Below the pieces are notes generated by a model, which saw nothing but the letters and a program-made list of their open reading frames with translations, was not told the DNA's origin and searched no databases. From Pseudarthrobacter sp. MM222 (lineage in GTDB: Bacteria > Actinomycetota > Actinomycetes > Actinomycetales > Micrococcaceae), in the NCBI RefSeq assembly GCF_947090775.1, contig NZ_OX352321.1, positions 2,356,001 through 2,420,000 on the forward strand: DNA of 64,000 nucleotides, written 5' to 3'. Every line of letters begins with the position of its first letter. Position 1 is the stretch's first letter. The translations under genes and the position numbers were made by a program. Shown here one piece after another: positions 27,749 to 37,500 of this stretch.

Positions 27749-27803
27749 CCTATGGTTCCGGCGTTCGAAAACGCTGCAGCCCCCGTTGAGAACTTTCCGC
27801 TTG

Positions 27804-27823
27804 CATGAAAGAGTTCCTTCATG
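27804..27823 (+). promoter_or_regulatory. Inverted repeat over the M3 peptidase start
   Basis: CATGAA and TTCATG flank eight bases, and the second arm contains the start codon. The likely ribosome-binding site (AAAGAG) lies inside the element, so an mRNA hairpin here would hide both. Confidence 0.35.
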
Positions 27824-29833
27824 ACCAACCCGCTACTGCGCCCCAGCACCCTGCCGTTCGGCCTGCCCCCGTTCGCGGAGATCCTCGACGAGCACTACGC
27901 CGAAGCCGTGGAGGCCGGCCTCGCCGAGCAACTGGCCGAAATCCGGGCGATCGTCGAGACACCGGAGCCGGCGTCCTTCGAGAACACCGCCCTGGCGATG
28001 GAGCGCTCGGGGCAGCTGCTGCAGCGTGCGGCGGCGTCGTTCTTCACCCTCGTCTCCGCCGACGCCTCGGACACCATCCGCGAGCTGGAGACCCTGTTGT
28101 CCCCTCGCTTCTCGGCCCACCAGGACGCCGTCTACCTGAACCACGGACTTTTCGAGCGCTTCGCCGCCATTCCCACGGACCAGCTCGATCCCGAATCCGC
28201 CCGGCTCGTCGAGGAATACCTCAAGGAGTTCCGCCAGTCCGGCATCCAGCTCGACGAGGCGGGCCAGGAGCGGCTCAAGGCCGTCAACGCACAGCTCGCC
28301 GGGCTGGGCACAGAATTCGGCCAGCGGGTCAAGGAGGGGATGAAGTCCGCGTCCCTGCTTTTGGACGACGCCGCCGAACTCGCCGGACTGCCGGCCGACG
28401 ACGTCGCCAGCGCTGCCGAGGCGGCCCGCTCCGCCGGCCACGAAGGCAAGTTCCTGCTCACCCTCATCCAGCCCAGCAACCAGCCAGCGCTGGCTGCCCT
28501 GGAAAACCGGGACGTCCGACGGCGGCTGTACGAGGCCTCGATCGGGCGCGGCAGCGGCGGCGGCAGCCTCGATGTGCTGGACCTGGTCAAGCAGATGGTC
28601 CGGCTCCGGGCGGAAAAGGCCAGCCTCCTTGGCTTCACCAACTTTGCCGAGCTCACCGTGGACCAGCAGACCGCCCCCGATTTCGGGGCGGTGCGGACCA
28701 TGTTGAACAGGCTCGCCCCCGCCGCCGTCCGGAACGCCGACGCCGAGGCGGAAGCACTCGCCGGGGTCGCCGGGCACCCGGTGGAGGCCTGGGACTGGGC
28801 GTACTACTCGGCCAAGGTCAAGCGGGAACGGTACGCGGTGGACGAGCAGGCCCTGCGCCCCTATTTCGAGCTGGACCGCGTCCTGAACGACGGCGTGTTC
28901 TTCGCCGCCAGCGCCCTCTACGGCATCACCTTCTCCGAACGCACCGACCTCGTCGGCTACCACCCGGACGTGCGGGTGTGGGAAGTCCGGAATTCCGACG
29001 GCACGGAACTGGGCCTGTTCCTGGGTGACTACTACACGCGTGAATCGAAGCGCGGCGGGGCTTGGATGGACTCCCTCGTCGACCAGTCCGGGCTGCTGAA
29101 CACCCGATCCGTGGTGATCAACACCCTCAACATCTCCAAGCCGCCGTCGGGTGAGCCCACGCTCCTGACCCTCGACGAGCTCCGCACGACCTTCCACGAA
29201 TTCGGCCACGCCCTGCATGGCCTCTTCTCCTCGGTGACGTACCCGCGATTTTCCGGTACCTCGGTGCCGCGGGACTTCGTGGAGTATCCCTCGCAGGTCA
29301 ACGAGATGTGGATCATGTGGCCGGAGGTACTGGCCAACTATGCCCGCCACTACGCAACCGGCGAGGCGCTGCCGCGGGAGGTGATCGAGAAGCTCGACGC
29401 GGCACGGCTCTGGGGCGAAGGCTTCGGGACCACCGAATACCTCGGCGCGGCCCTGCTGGATCTTGCCTGGCATGTACTGGACGCCGCCGGGGTGCCCGAG
29501 GACGTGCTGGAGTTCGAGGCCAAGGCGCTGGCCGCCGCGGGAGTGGCGCACAGCCTGATCCCGCCGCGCTACCGGACCGGGTACTTCCAGCACATCTTCG
29601 CGGGCGCCGGCTATGCCGCGGGCTACTACTCCTACATCTGGAGCGAAGTCCTGGACGCCGAGACGGTGGAGTGGTTCAAGGAAAACGGCGGGCTCAGCCG
29701 GGCCAACGGCGACTTCTTCCGGGCCGAGCTGCTTTCCCGCGGCAACAGCCGGGATCCGCTCGAGTCGTTCCGCGCCTTCCGTGGCCGCGACGCCGAACTC
29801 GGCCCGCTGCTGAAGCGCCGCGGCCTGGACTGA
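27821..29833 (+). CDS. M3 family metallopeptidase (oligopeptidase A / Dcp-like)
   Basis: A 670-residue zinc peptidase. The M3 signature TFHEFGHALHGLFS supplies the HExGH zinc ligands, and the downstream FVEYPSQVNEMWIMWPE supplies the third ligand Glu. The C-terminal motif IFAGAGYAAGYYSYIWSEVLDAE is typical of oligopeptidase A and peptidyl-dipeptidase Dcp. It lacks a signal peptide, so it should act in the cytosol on short peptides. Length fits the family. The gene has a short intergenic region shared with the divergent CapA gene and ends just before the double palindrome. Confidence 0.95.
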   Translation: MTNPLLRPSTLPFGLPPFAEILDEHYAEAVEAGLAEQLAEIRAIVETPEPASFENTALAMERSGQLLQRAAASFFTLVSADASDTIRELETLLSPRFSAHQDAVYLNHGLFERFAAIPTDQLDPESARLVEEYLKEFRQSGIQLDEAGQERLKAVNAQLAGLGTEFGQRVKEGMKSASLLLDDAAELAGLPADDVASAAEAARSAGHEGKFLLTLIQPSNQPALAALENRDVRRRLYEASIGRGSGGGSLDVLDLVKQMVRLRAEKASLLGFTNFAELTVDQQTAPDFGAVRTMLNRLAPAAVRNADAEAEALAGVAGHPVEAWDWAYYSAKVKRERYAVDEQALRPYFELDRVLNDGVFFAASALYGITFSERTDLVGYHPDVRVWEVRNSDGTELGLFLGDYYTRESKRGGAWMDSLVDQSGLLNTRSVVINTLNISKPPSGEPTLLTLDELRTTFHEFGHALHGLFSSVTYPRFSGTSVPRDFVEYPSQVNEMWIMWPEVLANYARHYATGEALPREVIEKLDAARLWGEGFGTTEYLGAALLDLAWHVLDAAGVPEDVLEFEAKALAAAGVAHSLIPPRYRTGYFQHIFAGAGYAAGYYSYIWSEVLDAETVEWFKENGGLSRANGDFFRAELLSRGNSRDPLESFRAFRGRDAELGPLLKRRGLD

Positions 29834-29840
29834 CCTTTCA

Positions 29841-29898
29841 TCGAGTGCTCCGTAGACGCCCTTTAGGAGCCTGATAAGGGCCGTTACGGAGCAATCGA
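29841..29898. repeat. REP-like imperfect palindrome
   Basis: TGCTCCGTA pairs exactly with TACGGAGCA, CCCTT pairs with AAGGG further in, and TCGA/TCGA extends the outer end across one mismatch. The whole element spans 58 bases between the M3 peptidase and pdxS. Its form (long imperfect palindrome, intergenic, after a stop codon) suggests a dispersed element of the REP type, which needs a genome-wide search to confirm. Confidence 0.5.
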
Positions 29899-29903
29899 TT
29901 GCG

Positions 29904-29947
29904 ACGACGGCGGCCGGCCACCTGAATAGGTGACCGGCCGCCGTCGT
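29904..29947. terminator. Strong bidirectional terminator hairpin
   Basis: ACGACGGCGGCCGG and CCGGCCGCCGTCGT form a perfect 14-bp stem. After a C/A mismatch CACCT/AGGTG adds 5 bp, closed by GAAT. It lies between convergent genes and can end transcripts from both the M3 peptidase and pdxS. Confidence 0.75.
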
Positions 29948-30060
29948 GATTAATACTCAGGCGACAATCGCGCCCGACTCTCTTGGCTTAATAAGAGAGA
30001 CTGCAGAGGCTCCATGGACGAGGCGCCTTGGCGCCGAGTCTGTGGAGAAGCAGTCGAACG

Positions 30061-30987
30061 CTACCAGCCGCGCTCGGCGAGGCGGTGCGGCTGCGGGATC
30101 TCGTCCACGTTGATGCCGACCATGGCTTCGCCCAGGCCGCGGGAGGCCTTGGCGATGACGTCCGGGTCATCGAAGAAGGTGGTGGCCTTCACGACGGCGG
30201 CGGCACGCTGGGCCGGGTTGCCGGACTTGAAGATGCCGGAGCCGACGAACACGCCGTCGGCGCCGAGCTGCATCATCATCGCGGCGTCCGCCGGGGTGGC
30301 GATGCCGCCGGCGGTGAACAGGACGACGGGGAGCTTGCCGCTGGCGGCAACTTCCTTGACCAGTTCGTACGGAGCCTGCAGTTCCTTGGCGGCGACGTAG
30401 AGCTCGTCCTCGGCCAGGCCCGCGAGCCTGCGGATCTCGGCGCGGATCTGGCGCATGTGGGTGGTGGCGTTGGAGACGTCGCCGGTTCCGGCCTCACCCT
30501 TGGAGCGGATCATTGCCGCGCCCTCGTTGATGCGGCGCAGGGCCTCACCGAGGTTGGTGGCACCGCAGACGAAGGGAACCGTGAAGTTCCACTTGTCGAT
30601 GTGGTTGGTGTAGTCGGCGGGGGTAAGGACCTCGGACTCGTCGATGTAGTCCACGCCGAGCGACTGCAGGACCTGGGCTTCGACGAAGTGGCCGATCCGG
30701 GCCTTCGCCATGACCGGTACGGACACGGCTTCGATGATCTTGTCGATCATGTCCGGGTCGGACATGCGGGACACGCCGCCCTGGGCGCGGATATCCGCGG
30801 GAACGCGTTCCAGCGCCATCACGGCCACCGCACCGGCATCTTCGGCGATGAGGGCCTGCTCGACGTTGACGACGTCCATGATGACGCCGCCCTTGAGCAT
30901 CTCCGCCATGCCGCGCTTGACGCGGTTGCTGCCCGTCACGTTCTGGGCGGACGCGCCGGCTTCGCTGCTTACATCTGGTGTAGACAC
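30061..30987 (-). CDS. pdxS: Pyridoxal 5'-phosphate synthase lyase subunit PdxS
   Basis: A 308-residue protein from the GTG at 30987, which has AGGGG upstream. It has the PdxS barrel motifs [59 protein letters not shown] and [17 protein letters not shown]. The active-site lysines (in VMAKARIGH and the [10 protein letters not shown] loop) are present. It builds pyridoxal phosphate from ribose 5-phosphate, glyceraldehyde 3-phosphate and ammonia from PdxT. The ATG at 31059 would add a 24-residue extension and is less likely. Confidence 0.96.
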   Translation of the reverse strand: MSTPDVSSEAGASAQNVTGSNRVKRGMAEMLKGGVIMDVVNVEQALIAEDAGAVAVMALERVPADIRAQGGVSRMSDPDMIDKIIEAVSVPVMAKARIGHFVEAQVLQSLGVDYIDESEVLTPADYTNHIDKWNFTVPFVCGATNLGEALRRINEGAAMIRSKGEAGTGDVSNATTHMRQIRAEIRRLAGLAEDELYVAAKELQAPYELVKEVAASGKLPVVLFTAGGIATPADAAMMMQLGADGVFVGSGIFKSGNPAQRAAAVVKATTFFDDPDVIAKASRGLGEAMVGINVDEIPQPHRLAERGW

Positions 30988-31159
30988 AAAAACCCCTATG
31001 GGTAGATAGATGACCTCGCCGGGGCGCGGACGGCATACAGCTGCCGTGCTCGCACACACCGGATTACCGGATCCATTGGCCGGTAATGCTAATACTAGTC
31101 CCCTGCCGCGACGCCGCTGAATTCCCGTTACACGCGCAGGAGGGCGGATACCGGGACCT

Positions 31160-31798
31160 TCAGGCGGTCTGTTCCGAGGCCGTGCCTTCGGGCTCCGCGA
31201 GCGACTGGGAATGCACCGCGATGATCCGCTGCACCACTGTCACCAGGCTGGCCAACGCCAGCAGGCACAGAGTCGCCAGTAGCACCACGGTTGGCAGGCC
31301 AAGGCCGGTAAAACCGGTGACCACGAGGACGGAGACGAGCCTCTCGGCGCGCTCGGCAATGCCCACGTTGGCGTGGAAACCGAGCGCTTCGGCCTTGGCC
31401 CGGGCGTAGGAGACCACCATCCCGAGGACCAGGCAGACCAGGGCGGCAACCGCGATCGGCGTGTCCGCACCACCGGTGAAGAACCAGACTGCGACGCCGG
31501 CGAACAGCGCGCCGTCGGCCACACGGTCCAGGGTGGAATCCAGGAAGTTGCCCCAGCGGCCCCCGCGCTGCTGCATCCGGGCCATGATGCCGTCAACGAC
31601 GTCGGAGAAGATGAAGGCCGTGATGAACAACGTGCCCCACCAGAGATGGCCCAGCGGGTAGAACACCAACGCACCGACGACGACGCCGAGGGTTCCGACG
31701 ATGGTGACGGCGTCGGGCGAGACGCCGATCCTGAGCAGCCAGCGGGCCAGCGGGGAGAACAATGCGGTGAAAAATCCGCGCGCGTGCCTATTCAGCAT
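31160..31798 (-). CDS. pgsA: CDP-alcohol phosphatidyltransferase (phosphatidylinositol phosphate synthase)
   Basis: A membrane enzyme of 212 residues with about six helices. The CDP-alcohol phosphotransferase motif D-x2-DG-x2-AR-x8-G-x3-D-x3-D is complete in [20 protein letters not shown] followed by [10 protein letters not shown]. The gene lies in the thrS-HIT-pgsA order known from mycobacteria, where this enzyme makes phosphatidylinositol phosphate from CDP-diacylglycerol and inositol 1-phosphate. I use the ATG at 31798, which overlaps the end of the HIT gene by 11 bases. The mannosyl- and acyltransferase genes that follow it in mycobacteria are absent. Confidence 0.9.
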   Translation of the reverse strand: MLNRHARGFFTALFSPLARWLLRIGVSPDAVTIVGTLGVVVGALVFYPLGHLWWGTLFITAFIFSDVVDGIMARMQQRGGRWGNFLDSTLDRVADGALFAGVAVWFFTGGADTPIAVAALVCLVLGMVVSYARAKAEALGFHANVGIAERAERLVSVLVVTGFTGLGLPTVVLLATLCLLALASLVTVVQRIIAVHSQSLAEPEGTASEQTA

Positions 31799-32456
31799 CT
31801 GACTCCCCGGCAGGAGTTTCCCGTTCACCGGCAGCAGGGCTTTTCCGTGCGCTGCCGGCGGCCTGCGGACTGCCGGACTCCTGCGGCCAGGCGTCCGCAA
31901 CCTGCTCGCGGACCTCCCCGAGGGTCTGGGTGATCGCCTTGGTCTGGGCAATGATGGGGAAGAAGTTCCCGTCACCGCCCCATCGCGGCACGACGTGCTG
32001 GTGCAGGTGCGCGGCGACGCCGGCCCCGCCGGTGACACCCTGGTTCATGCCCAGGTTGAACCCGCTGGGATTGGCCACCTTGCGCAGCACCCGCATGGCA
32101 GTCTGGGTCAGCTCGGCGAACTCCGCCGTTTCCTCCACAGTCAGGTCCGTGTAGTCCGGGACGTGCCGGTACGGGCAGACCAGCAGATGCCCCGGGTTGT
32201 ACGGGAACAGGTTCAGCACGACGTAACTGGTCCGGCCCCGGTAAACGATGAGTGAATCGTCGTCGTTCCGGTCCGGTGCCACGCAGAACGGGCAGTCGTC
32301 CTGGTTCTTGAACTGGTGCTGGCCGCCCTTGATGTACGCCATGCGGTGCGGGGTCCACAGGCGCTGGAAGGCGTCCGGCACCCCGACCAGGCCAAAGTCA
32401 TCCGTCACGACGTCATCGCCCGGATGCCCCGGACCGGCTCCTGGAGTCTCCTGCAC
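31788..32456 (-). CDS. HIT family protein (Ap4A phosphorylase-like)
   Basis: A 222-residue HIT protein. The zinc region CPFCVAPDRNDDDSL is present, and the histidine triad is in HLHQHVVPRWGGDGNFFP. The insert LNLFPYNPGHLLVCPYRHVPDY is typical of the mycobacterial enzyme characterised as diadenosine tetraphosphate phosphorylase. It sits 9 bases after thrS and overlaps pgsA, the same arrangement as in mycobacteria. ThrRS can make Ap4A as a side product, so a functional link is plausible though unproved. The C-terminal ~45 residues are a polar tail. The start is GTG. Confidence 0.9.
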   Translation of the reverse strand: MQETPGAGPGHPGDDVVTDDFGLVGVPDAFQRLWTPHRMAYIKGGQHQFKNQDDCPFCVAPDRNDDDSLIVYRGRTSYVVLNLFPYNPGHLLVCPYRHVPDYTDLTVEETAEFAELTQTAMRVLRKVANPSGFNLGMNQGVTGGAGVAAHLHQHVVPRWGGDGNFFPIIAQTKAITQTLGEVREQVADAWPQESGSPQAAGSARKSPAAGERETPAGESDAE

Positions 32457-32465
32457 GCCGCGCCC

Positions 32466-34475
32466 CTAGCTGGTCCGGTTGCGGACTGCGTCGACGATCC
32501 GCTGGACGGCTTCGGCCACCGGCACGCCGTTGTCCTGGCTGCCGTCGCGGAAACGGAAGGACACGGCGCCGGCTTCGGCGTCGTCTCCCCCGGCGATCAG
32601 CACGAACGGGATTTTGTCCTTGCTGGCCGTACGGATCTTCTTCGGGAAACGGTCCGAGGAGATGTCCACTTCGGCACGGATGCCGGCGGCCTTGAGCTGG
32701 TCGACGACGTCGAACATGTAGTCGTTGAACGCTTCGGCCACCGGGATGCCGACCACCTGCACAGGTGCCAGCCAGGCCGGGAAGGCGCCGGCGTAGTGCT
32801 CGGTGAGCACACCCATGAACCGTTCCACGGATCCGAACAGGGCGCGGTGGATCATCACGGGGCGCTGGCGCGTGCCGTCGGCGGCCTGGAACTCGAGCTC
32901 AAAACGCTCCGGCAGGTTGAAGTCCAGCTGGATCGTGGACATCTGCCAGGTGCGGCCGAGGGCGTCCTTGGCCTGCACAGAGATCTTGGGGCCATAGAAT
33001 GCGGCTCCGCCCGGATCCGGGATCAGCTCCAGGCCTGAGGCTTCGGCTACTTCGGCGAGCGTGCGCGTGGCTTCGTCCCAGGCGGCGTCGTCGCCCACGA
33101 ACTTGTCCTCGTTCTTGGTGGAGAGCTCCAGGTAGAAGTCGTCCAGGCCGTAGTCCTTGAGCAGCCCAAGCACGAAGTTCAGCGTGCTGGTGAGCTCGTC
33201 CTTCATCTGCTCGCGGGTGCAGTAGATGTGGGCGTCATCCTGGGTCATGCCGCGCACCCGGGTGAGGCCGTGCACCACACCGGATTTCTCGTAACGGTAG
33301 ACGGAGCCGAATTCGAACAGCCGCAGGGGCAGTTCGCGGTAGGACCGTCCCCGGGACCGGAAGATCAGGTTGTGCATGGGGCAGTTCATCGGCTTCAGGT
33401 AATAGTCCTGGCCGGGCTTGCGCACCGTGCCGTCTTCGTTCATTTCCGCGTCGATGTGCATCGCCGGGAACATGCCTTCCTTGTACCAGTCAAGGTGGCC
33501 GGAGACTTCGTAGAGGTGTCCCTTGGTGATGTGGGGGGTGTAGACGAAGTCGTAGCCGGCATCCACGTGGCGCTGGCGGGAGTAGTCCTCCATGGCCTTG
33601 CGGATGATCCCGCCCTTGGGGTGGAACACCGGCAGGCCCGAACCCAGCTCGTCCGGGAAGGAGAACAGGTCCAGCTCAGCGCCGAGTTTGCGGTGGTCCC
33701 GGCGTTCGGCCTCGGCGATGCGCTCCTGGTAGGCCTTGAGCGCCTCCTTGGTGGGCCAGGCGGTGCCGTAGATGCGCTGCAGCTGCTGGTTGTTCTGGTT
33801 GCCCAGCCAGTAGGCGGCCGAGGACCTGGTCAGGGCGAACGCGTTGGAGATGAGCTTGGTGTTGGGCAGGTGCGGGCCGCGGCACAGGTCGCACCAGATG
33901 CTGTCGCCGCTCTTGCGGTCCACGTTGTCGTAGATGGTGATGTCACCGGCGCCGACCTCGACGTTGACGCCTTCACCGGCATCGGCGGCTTCGTTCTTCT
34001 TGCCCAGCAGTTCAAGCTTGTAGGGCTCGTTCTTCATCGCTTCGCGTGCCTCGTCCTCGGACACCACGCGTCGGACGAACTTCTGGTTCTGGTTGATGAT
34101 CTTGAGCATCATCTTTTCCAGGGTCTTCAGGTCTTCCGGGGTGAACGGCTCCTCGACGTCGAAGTCGAAGTAGAAGCCGTCGGTGATGTACGGGCCGATG
34201 CCGAGCTTGGCGTCGGGGCGCAGCTGCTGCACGGCCTGGGCCATGACGTGGGCCGTGGAGTGCCGCAGGACGTTAAGGCCGTCCGGGGAATCGATGGTGA
34301 CGCCCTCGACCGTGGCGTCCTCGGGCAACGGCTGGTCCAGGTCCAACAGAGCGCCGTTGATGCGGGCCACAACGACGTCGCGGCGCTCAAAAAAGAGTTC
34401 CGCGCCGGTGGTCCCGGTAGTCACCTTGGTCTCTTCGCCATCGACGAGAAGGGTGATCTGCTGGGCATCTGACAC
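32466..34475 (-). CDS. thrS: Threonine--tRNA ligase
   Basis: A 669-residue class II synthetase. It has an N-terminal TGS domain, an editing domain with [15 protein letters not shown] and [11 protein letters not shown], and a catalytic core with [35 protein letters not shown] and [18 protein letters not shown]-terminal anticodon domain ([11 protein letters not shown] to the end) completes it. The GTG start has GGAG seven bases upstream. It is the first gene of a thrS-HIT-pgsA operon. No T-box-like leader is visible in the 106 bases upstream. Confidence 0.97.
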   Translation of the reverse strand: MSDAQQITLLVDGEETKVTTGTTGAELFFERRDVVVARINGALLDLDQPLPEDATVEGVTIDSPDGLNVLRHSTAHVMAQAVQQLRPDAKLGIGPYITDGFYFDFDVEEPFTPEDLKTLEKMMLKIINQNQKFVRRVVSEDEAREAMKNEPYKLELLGKKNEAADAGEGVNVEVGAGDITIYDNVDRKSGDSIWCDLCRGPHLPNTKLISNAFALTRSSAAYWLGNQNNQQLQRIYGTAWPTKEALKAYQERIAEAERRDHRKLGAELDLFSFPDELGSGLPVFHPKGGIIRKAMEDYSRQRHVDAGYDFVYTPHITKGHLYEVSGHLDWYKEGMFPAMHIDAEMNEDGTVRKPGQDYYLKPMNCPMHNLIFRSRGRSYRELPLRLFEFGSVYRYEKSGVVHGLTRVRGMTQDDAHIYCTREQMKDELTSTLNFVLGLLKDYGLDDFYLELSTKNEDKFVGDDAAWDEATRTLAEVAEASGLELIPDPGGAAFYGPKISVQAKDALGRTWQMSTIQLDFNLPERFELEFQAADGTRQRPVMIHRALFGSVERFMGVLTEHYAGAFPAWLAPVQVVGIPVAEAFNDYMFDVVDQLKAAGIRAEVDISSDRFPKKIRTASKDKIPFVLIAGGDDAEAGAVSFRFRDGSQDNGVPVAEAVQRIVDAVRNRTS

Positions 34476-34581
34476 GGGTGTCTCCTATTCAAAGTTAAGG
34501 CTTCGTAGCTTGTGGCGTACGGGGACCACAGCCAGCCTCGTCCATGCTATCGGTTTCTCCAGAGGCCAACCAACGCGCCAC

Positions 34582-37500
34582 TCAGCCGCCAAACCCGGTG
34601 ATGGCCAGGTTCCGGGTGATCCCGTCCAGCGCGCCAGGAGGCTCAGGTTCCCGGTAGACCGGCCGGCCGGAGGCCGGCTCCGGGAACGGCAGGGTCCCGG
34701 TGTTGCTGAGGTCCCAGGCCATGCTGGCGCTGATGCTGATCCCCCGCGGGCCGGTCCGACGGGTGGTTCCGCGGATCAGCAGCAGCCGGGTGCCGAACAG
34801 CAAGGGGCCTGCCTGTTCCTGGGCCTCATGGAAGAAGACCGAATCCACGCAGCCCGTGCCGTCGTCGATGCTGATGAACACCACCCGGCGGCCGCCCCGC
34901 ATAGGCGGGGTCTGGGTGGCGACCCGGACGCCGGCCACCAGCACCTCGGTGCCGTTGCGCAACCCCAGCAGTTTGTCGGCAGTGGTGACCCCCAACCGGT
35001 CCAGCAGCGGCCGGTGGCTGGACATCAGGTGATCGCTGACGTCCATGGCCATCAGATCCAGTTCCGCCCGGACGGTGTCCACCAGGGTGGGGGCCGGTAG
35101 GGCGGCCTTCAGGTTGCTGAGTTCGACGTCGCCCAGCGGCAGTGACAGCTGGCCGTCAATCACCTCGGTCCCCTTCCGCTGGGGCCGGCCCTGCAGGCTC
35201 TGCAGGTGCTGGACCAGGTCAGCGCGGTTGCCGGAATTCCCCGACGCCCTGTGCAGGGAATCGAAGGCACCCAGCTGGGCCAGCCGCTGGATGCTCGGCT
35301 TGCTCAGCCGGGACCGGGCGCGCAGGTCCGCGAGGGAGTCGTATGGCTGTCCCGCCACGATCCGCTTCAGCTCGGCGCCGGAGAGCCCGTAAATGCCGTT
35401 CAGGCTCAGCCGGATGCCCAGTTTGCCGCGGTCCGGCCCGGCTGCCACCCGCTCCACCCGGTACTCGGCCTGGCTTAGGTTGATGTCCAGGGGCAGGATC
35501 GGGATCCCCAGCCGCCGCGCCTCCGCGACCAGGAGGCGCTTGGGATACATCCCGGGATCGTGCTCCCACAGCCCGGCGAGGAACGCCTCCGGGTGGTGGG
35601 TCTTGAGCCAGGCCGACTGGTACGTGGGTACGGCAAAGGCGGCACCGTGGGCTTTGCAAAAGCCGAAGCTGCCGAAAGCCTTCAGCGTCCCCCAGACTTG
35701 GTCGACCACCTCGGGGCTGTATTTCCGTGCCCGGGCTTCCTTCCGGAAAAACTCCTCTACCCTGCCTTCCAGTACCTCGTTGCCGAGCGCCCGGCGGAAT
35801 TCGTCGGCCCGCGCCAGTCCGCAGCCGGTCATCACGTCGAAGGTCTTCAGGATCTGCTCGTGGAACACGGTGACACCGTGGGTCTCCTGGAGGACCGGTT
35901 TGAGGTCCGGGTGCGGATAGACCTCCGGCGCGAAGCCGTGCCGGTGCTCCAGGAAGGGCCGGACCATGTCCGATTTCATCGGCCCCGGGCGGAACAGCGA
36001 GATGTCGATGATGAGGTCGTTGAATTCCCGGGGCGCCAGCTTGCCGATGAGCTCGCGCTGGCCCGGAGACTCGATCTGGAAACAGCCAAGGGTGTGGGTG
36101 CTGCGGATCAGTTCGTAGGTGGGTTCGTCATCGAGCGGTACGGCGTTGAGGTCGATGCTCCCGTCCGGTGAAATGTAATCGGGTCCCGTGCCATCCGGTC
36201 CGGCCGGGTGCGCCCCGGCCGCCACTACCTCGGCCTTGGAGGGGTGCAGCCGGATGACCTCGCGGACGGCGAAGGCCATGGCGCTCTGCATCCGAACCCC
36301 CAGCACATCGAGTTTGAGCATGCCCATGGGGTCCATGTCGTGCTTGTCGAACTGGCTCATCGGCAGTCCCAGACCGCTGGGCTGGACCGGGGTGCGGTCC
36401 AGCAGGGTGGCGTCGCCGAGGATGACGCCGCATGGGTGCATGGAGATGTGGCGCGGGAGCCGGTCCAGCCGTTCGGTGAGATCCACGAGAAGATCCAGTT
36501 GCTGGTTTCCGGTGAAGTCCCGTTGTTCCACCCGGCCAGCGAATTCCTTCAGCTCCGGTTTCTCCTCGAGCGCCTCACGGAAATTGCGGGCCGAGAAGCG
36601 CCAGAGCTGTTTGGCGATGTCCCCGATTTCGCCTTCCTCCATGCCCAGAGCCAGTCCGGCATCCCGTACTGCACCGCGAGCGCGGTAGCCGTTCTGCATG
36701 CTCATCAACGTGACGCGTTCAGCACCGAAGCGCTCAAAGATCTTCCGGTAGACGTTGTGCCGTTCGGCGCTTTCGACGTCGATGTCGATATCCGGCAGGG
36801 TGGCCCGGTCCCGGGACAGGAAGCGTTCGAAGATGAGGTCGTGCTGCAGGGGGTTCACCTGGCTGACGTCGATCAGGTAATTGACCAGGCTGGAAGCCCC
36901 GGATCCCCGGGCTGCGGCCCGGACGCCCATGTCAATGATCATCCGGGACACCTCGGCGACGGTGAGGAAATAGGAGGCGAAGCCCAGGCTGTCGATGATC
37001 CGCAGCTCGTGTCCGAGCCGGCTGCGCAGCTGCTCGGCGGCTTTACCGGCGATTCCCGGGAAACGGCGGCTGATGCCTGCCTCGCACCGCTGGCTGAGCT
37101 CGACGAGGGGGTCCCCGGCAATTCCGATCACCGACGCCTCCGGAACCACCGGCTGCTTCCATCCCATGTCGCGGACCGGGTCCATCCGGCAACGGTCCGC
37201 GAGCGCCTCGGTCTGAGCCATCAGCCGTTTCAGGTCCGCGGTACCGTATCCCGCCGCCTGCATGATCTCTTTGCCCAGCTGCAGCATCTGCGCCGCCGAT
37301 TTGAGCCAGCCCTGCCCGTTGGGCTGGAGCAACGGGGCGGCGGAAAGCTCCGGCAGGGATTTCAGCGTCCGGGCCGAATCCAGCACATCGGCGGTGGCGG
37401 CCCCGTCTTCGGCGACGTAGCGCACGGCATTGCTTAGCACGGCAGGCACGCCGTGCTCGGCGGCGAGTTTGAGCATCCGCACCGCGTGGGCGGTGCTCAG

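Noticed and set aside
34476..34581. A T-box leader before thrS
   Set aside because: The 106-base gap has no T-box sequence or specifier hairpin; the same is true before aspS and hisS.
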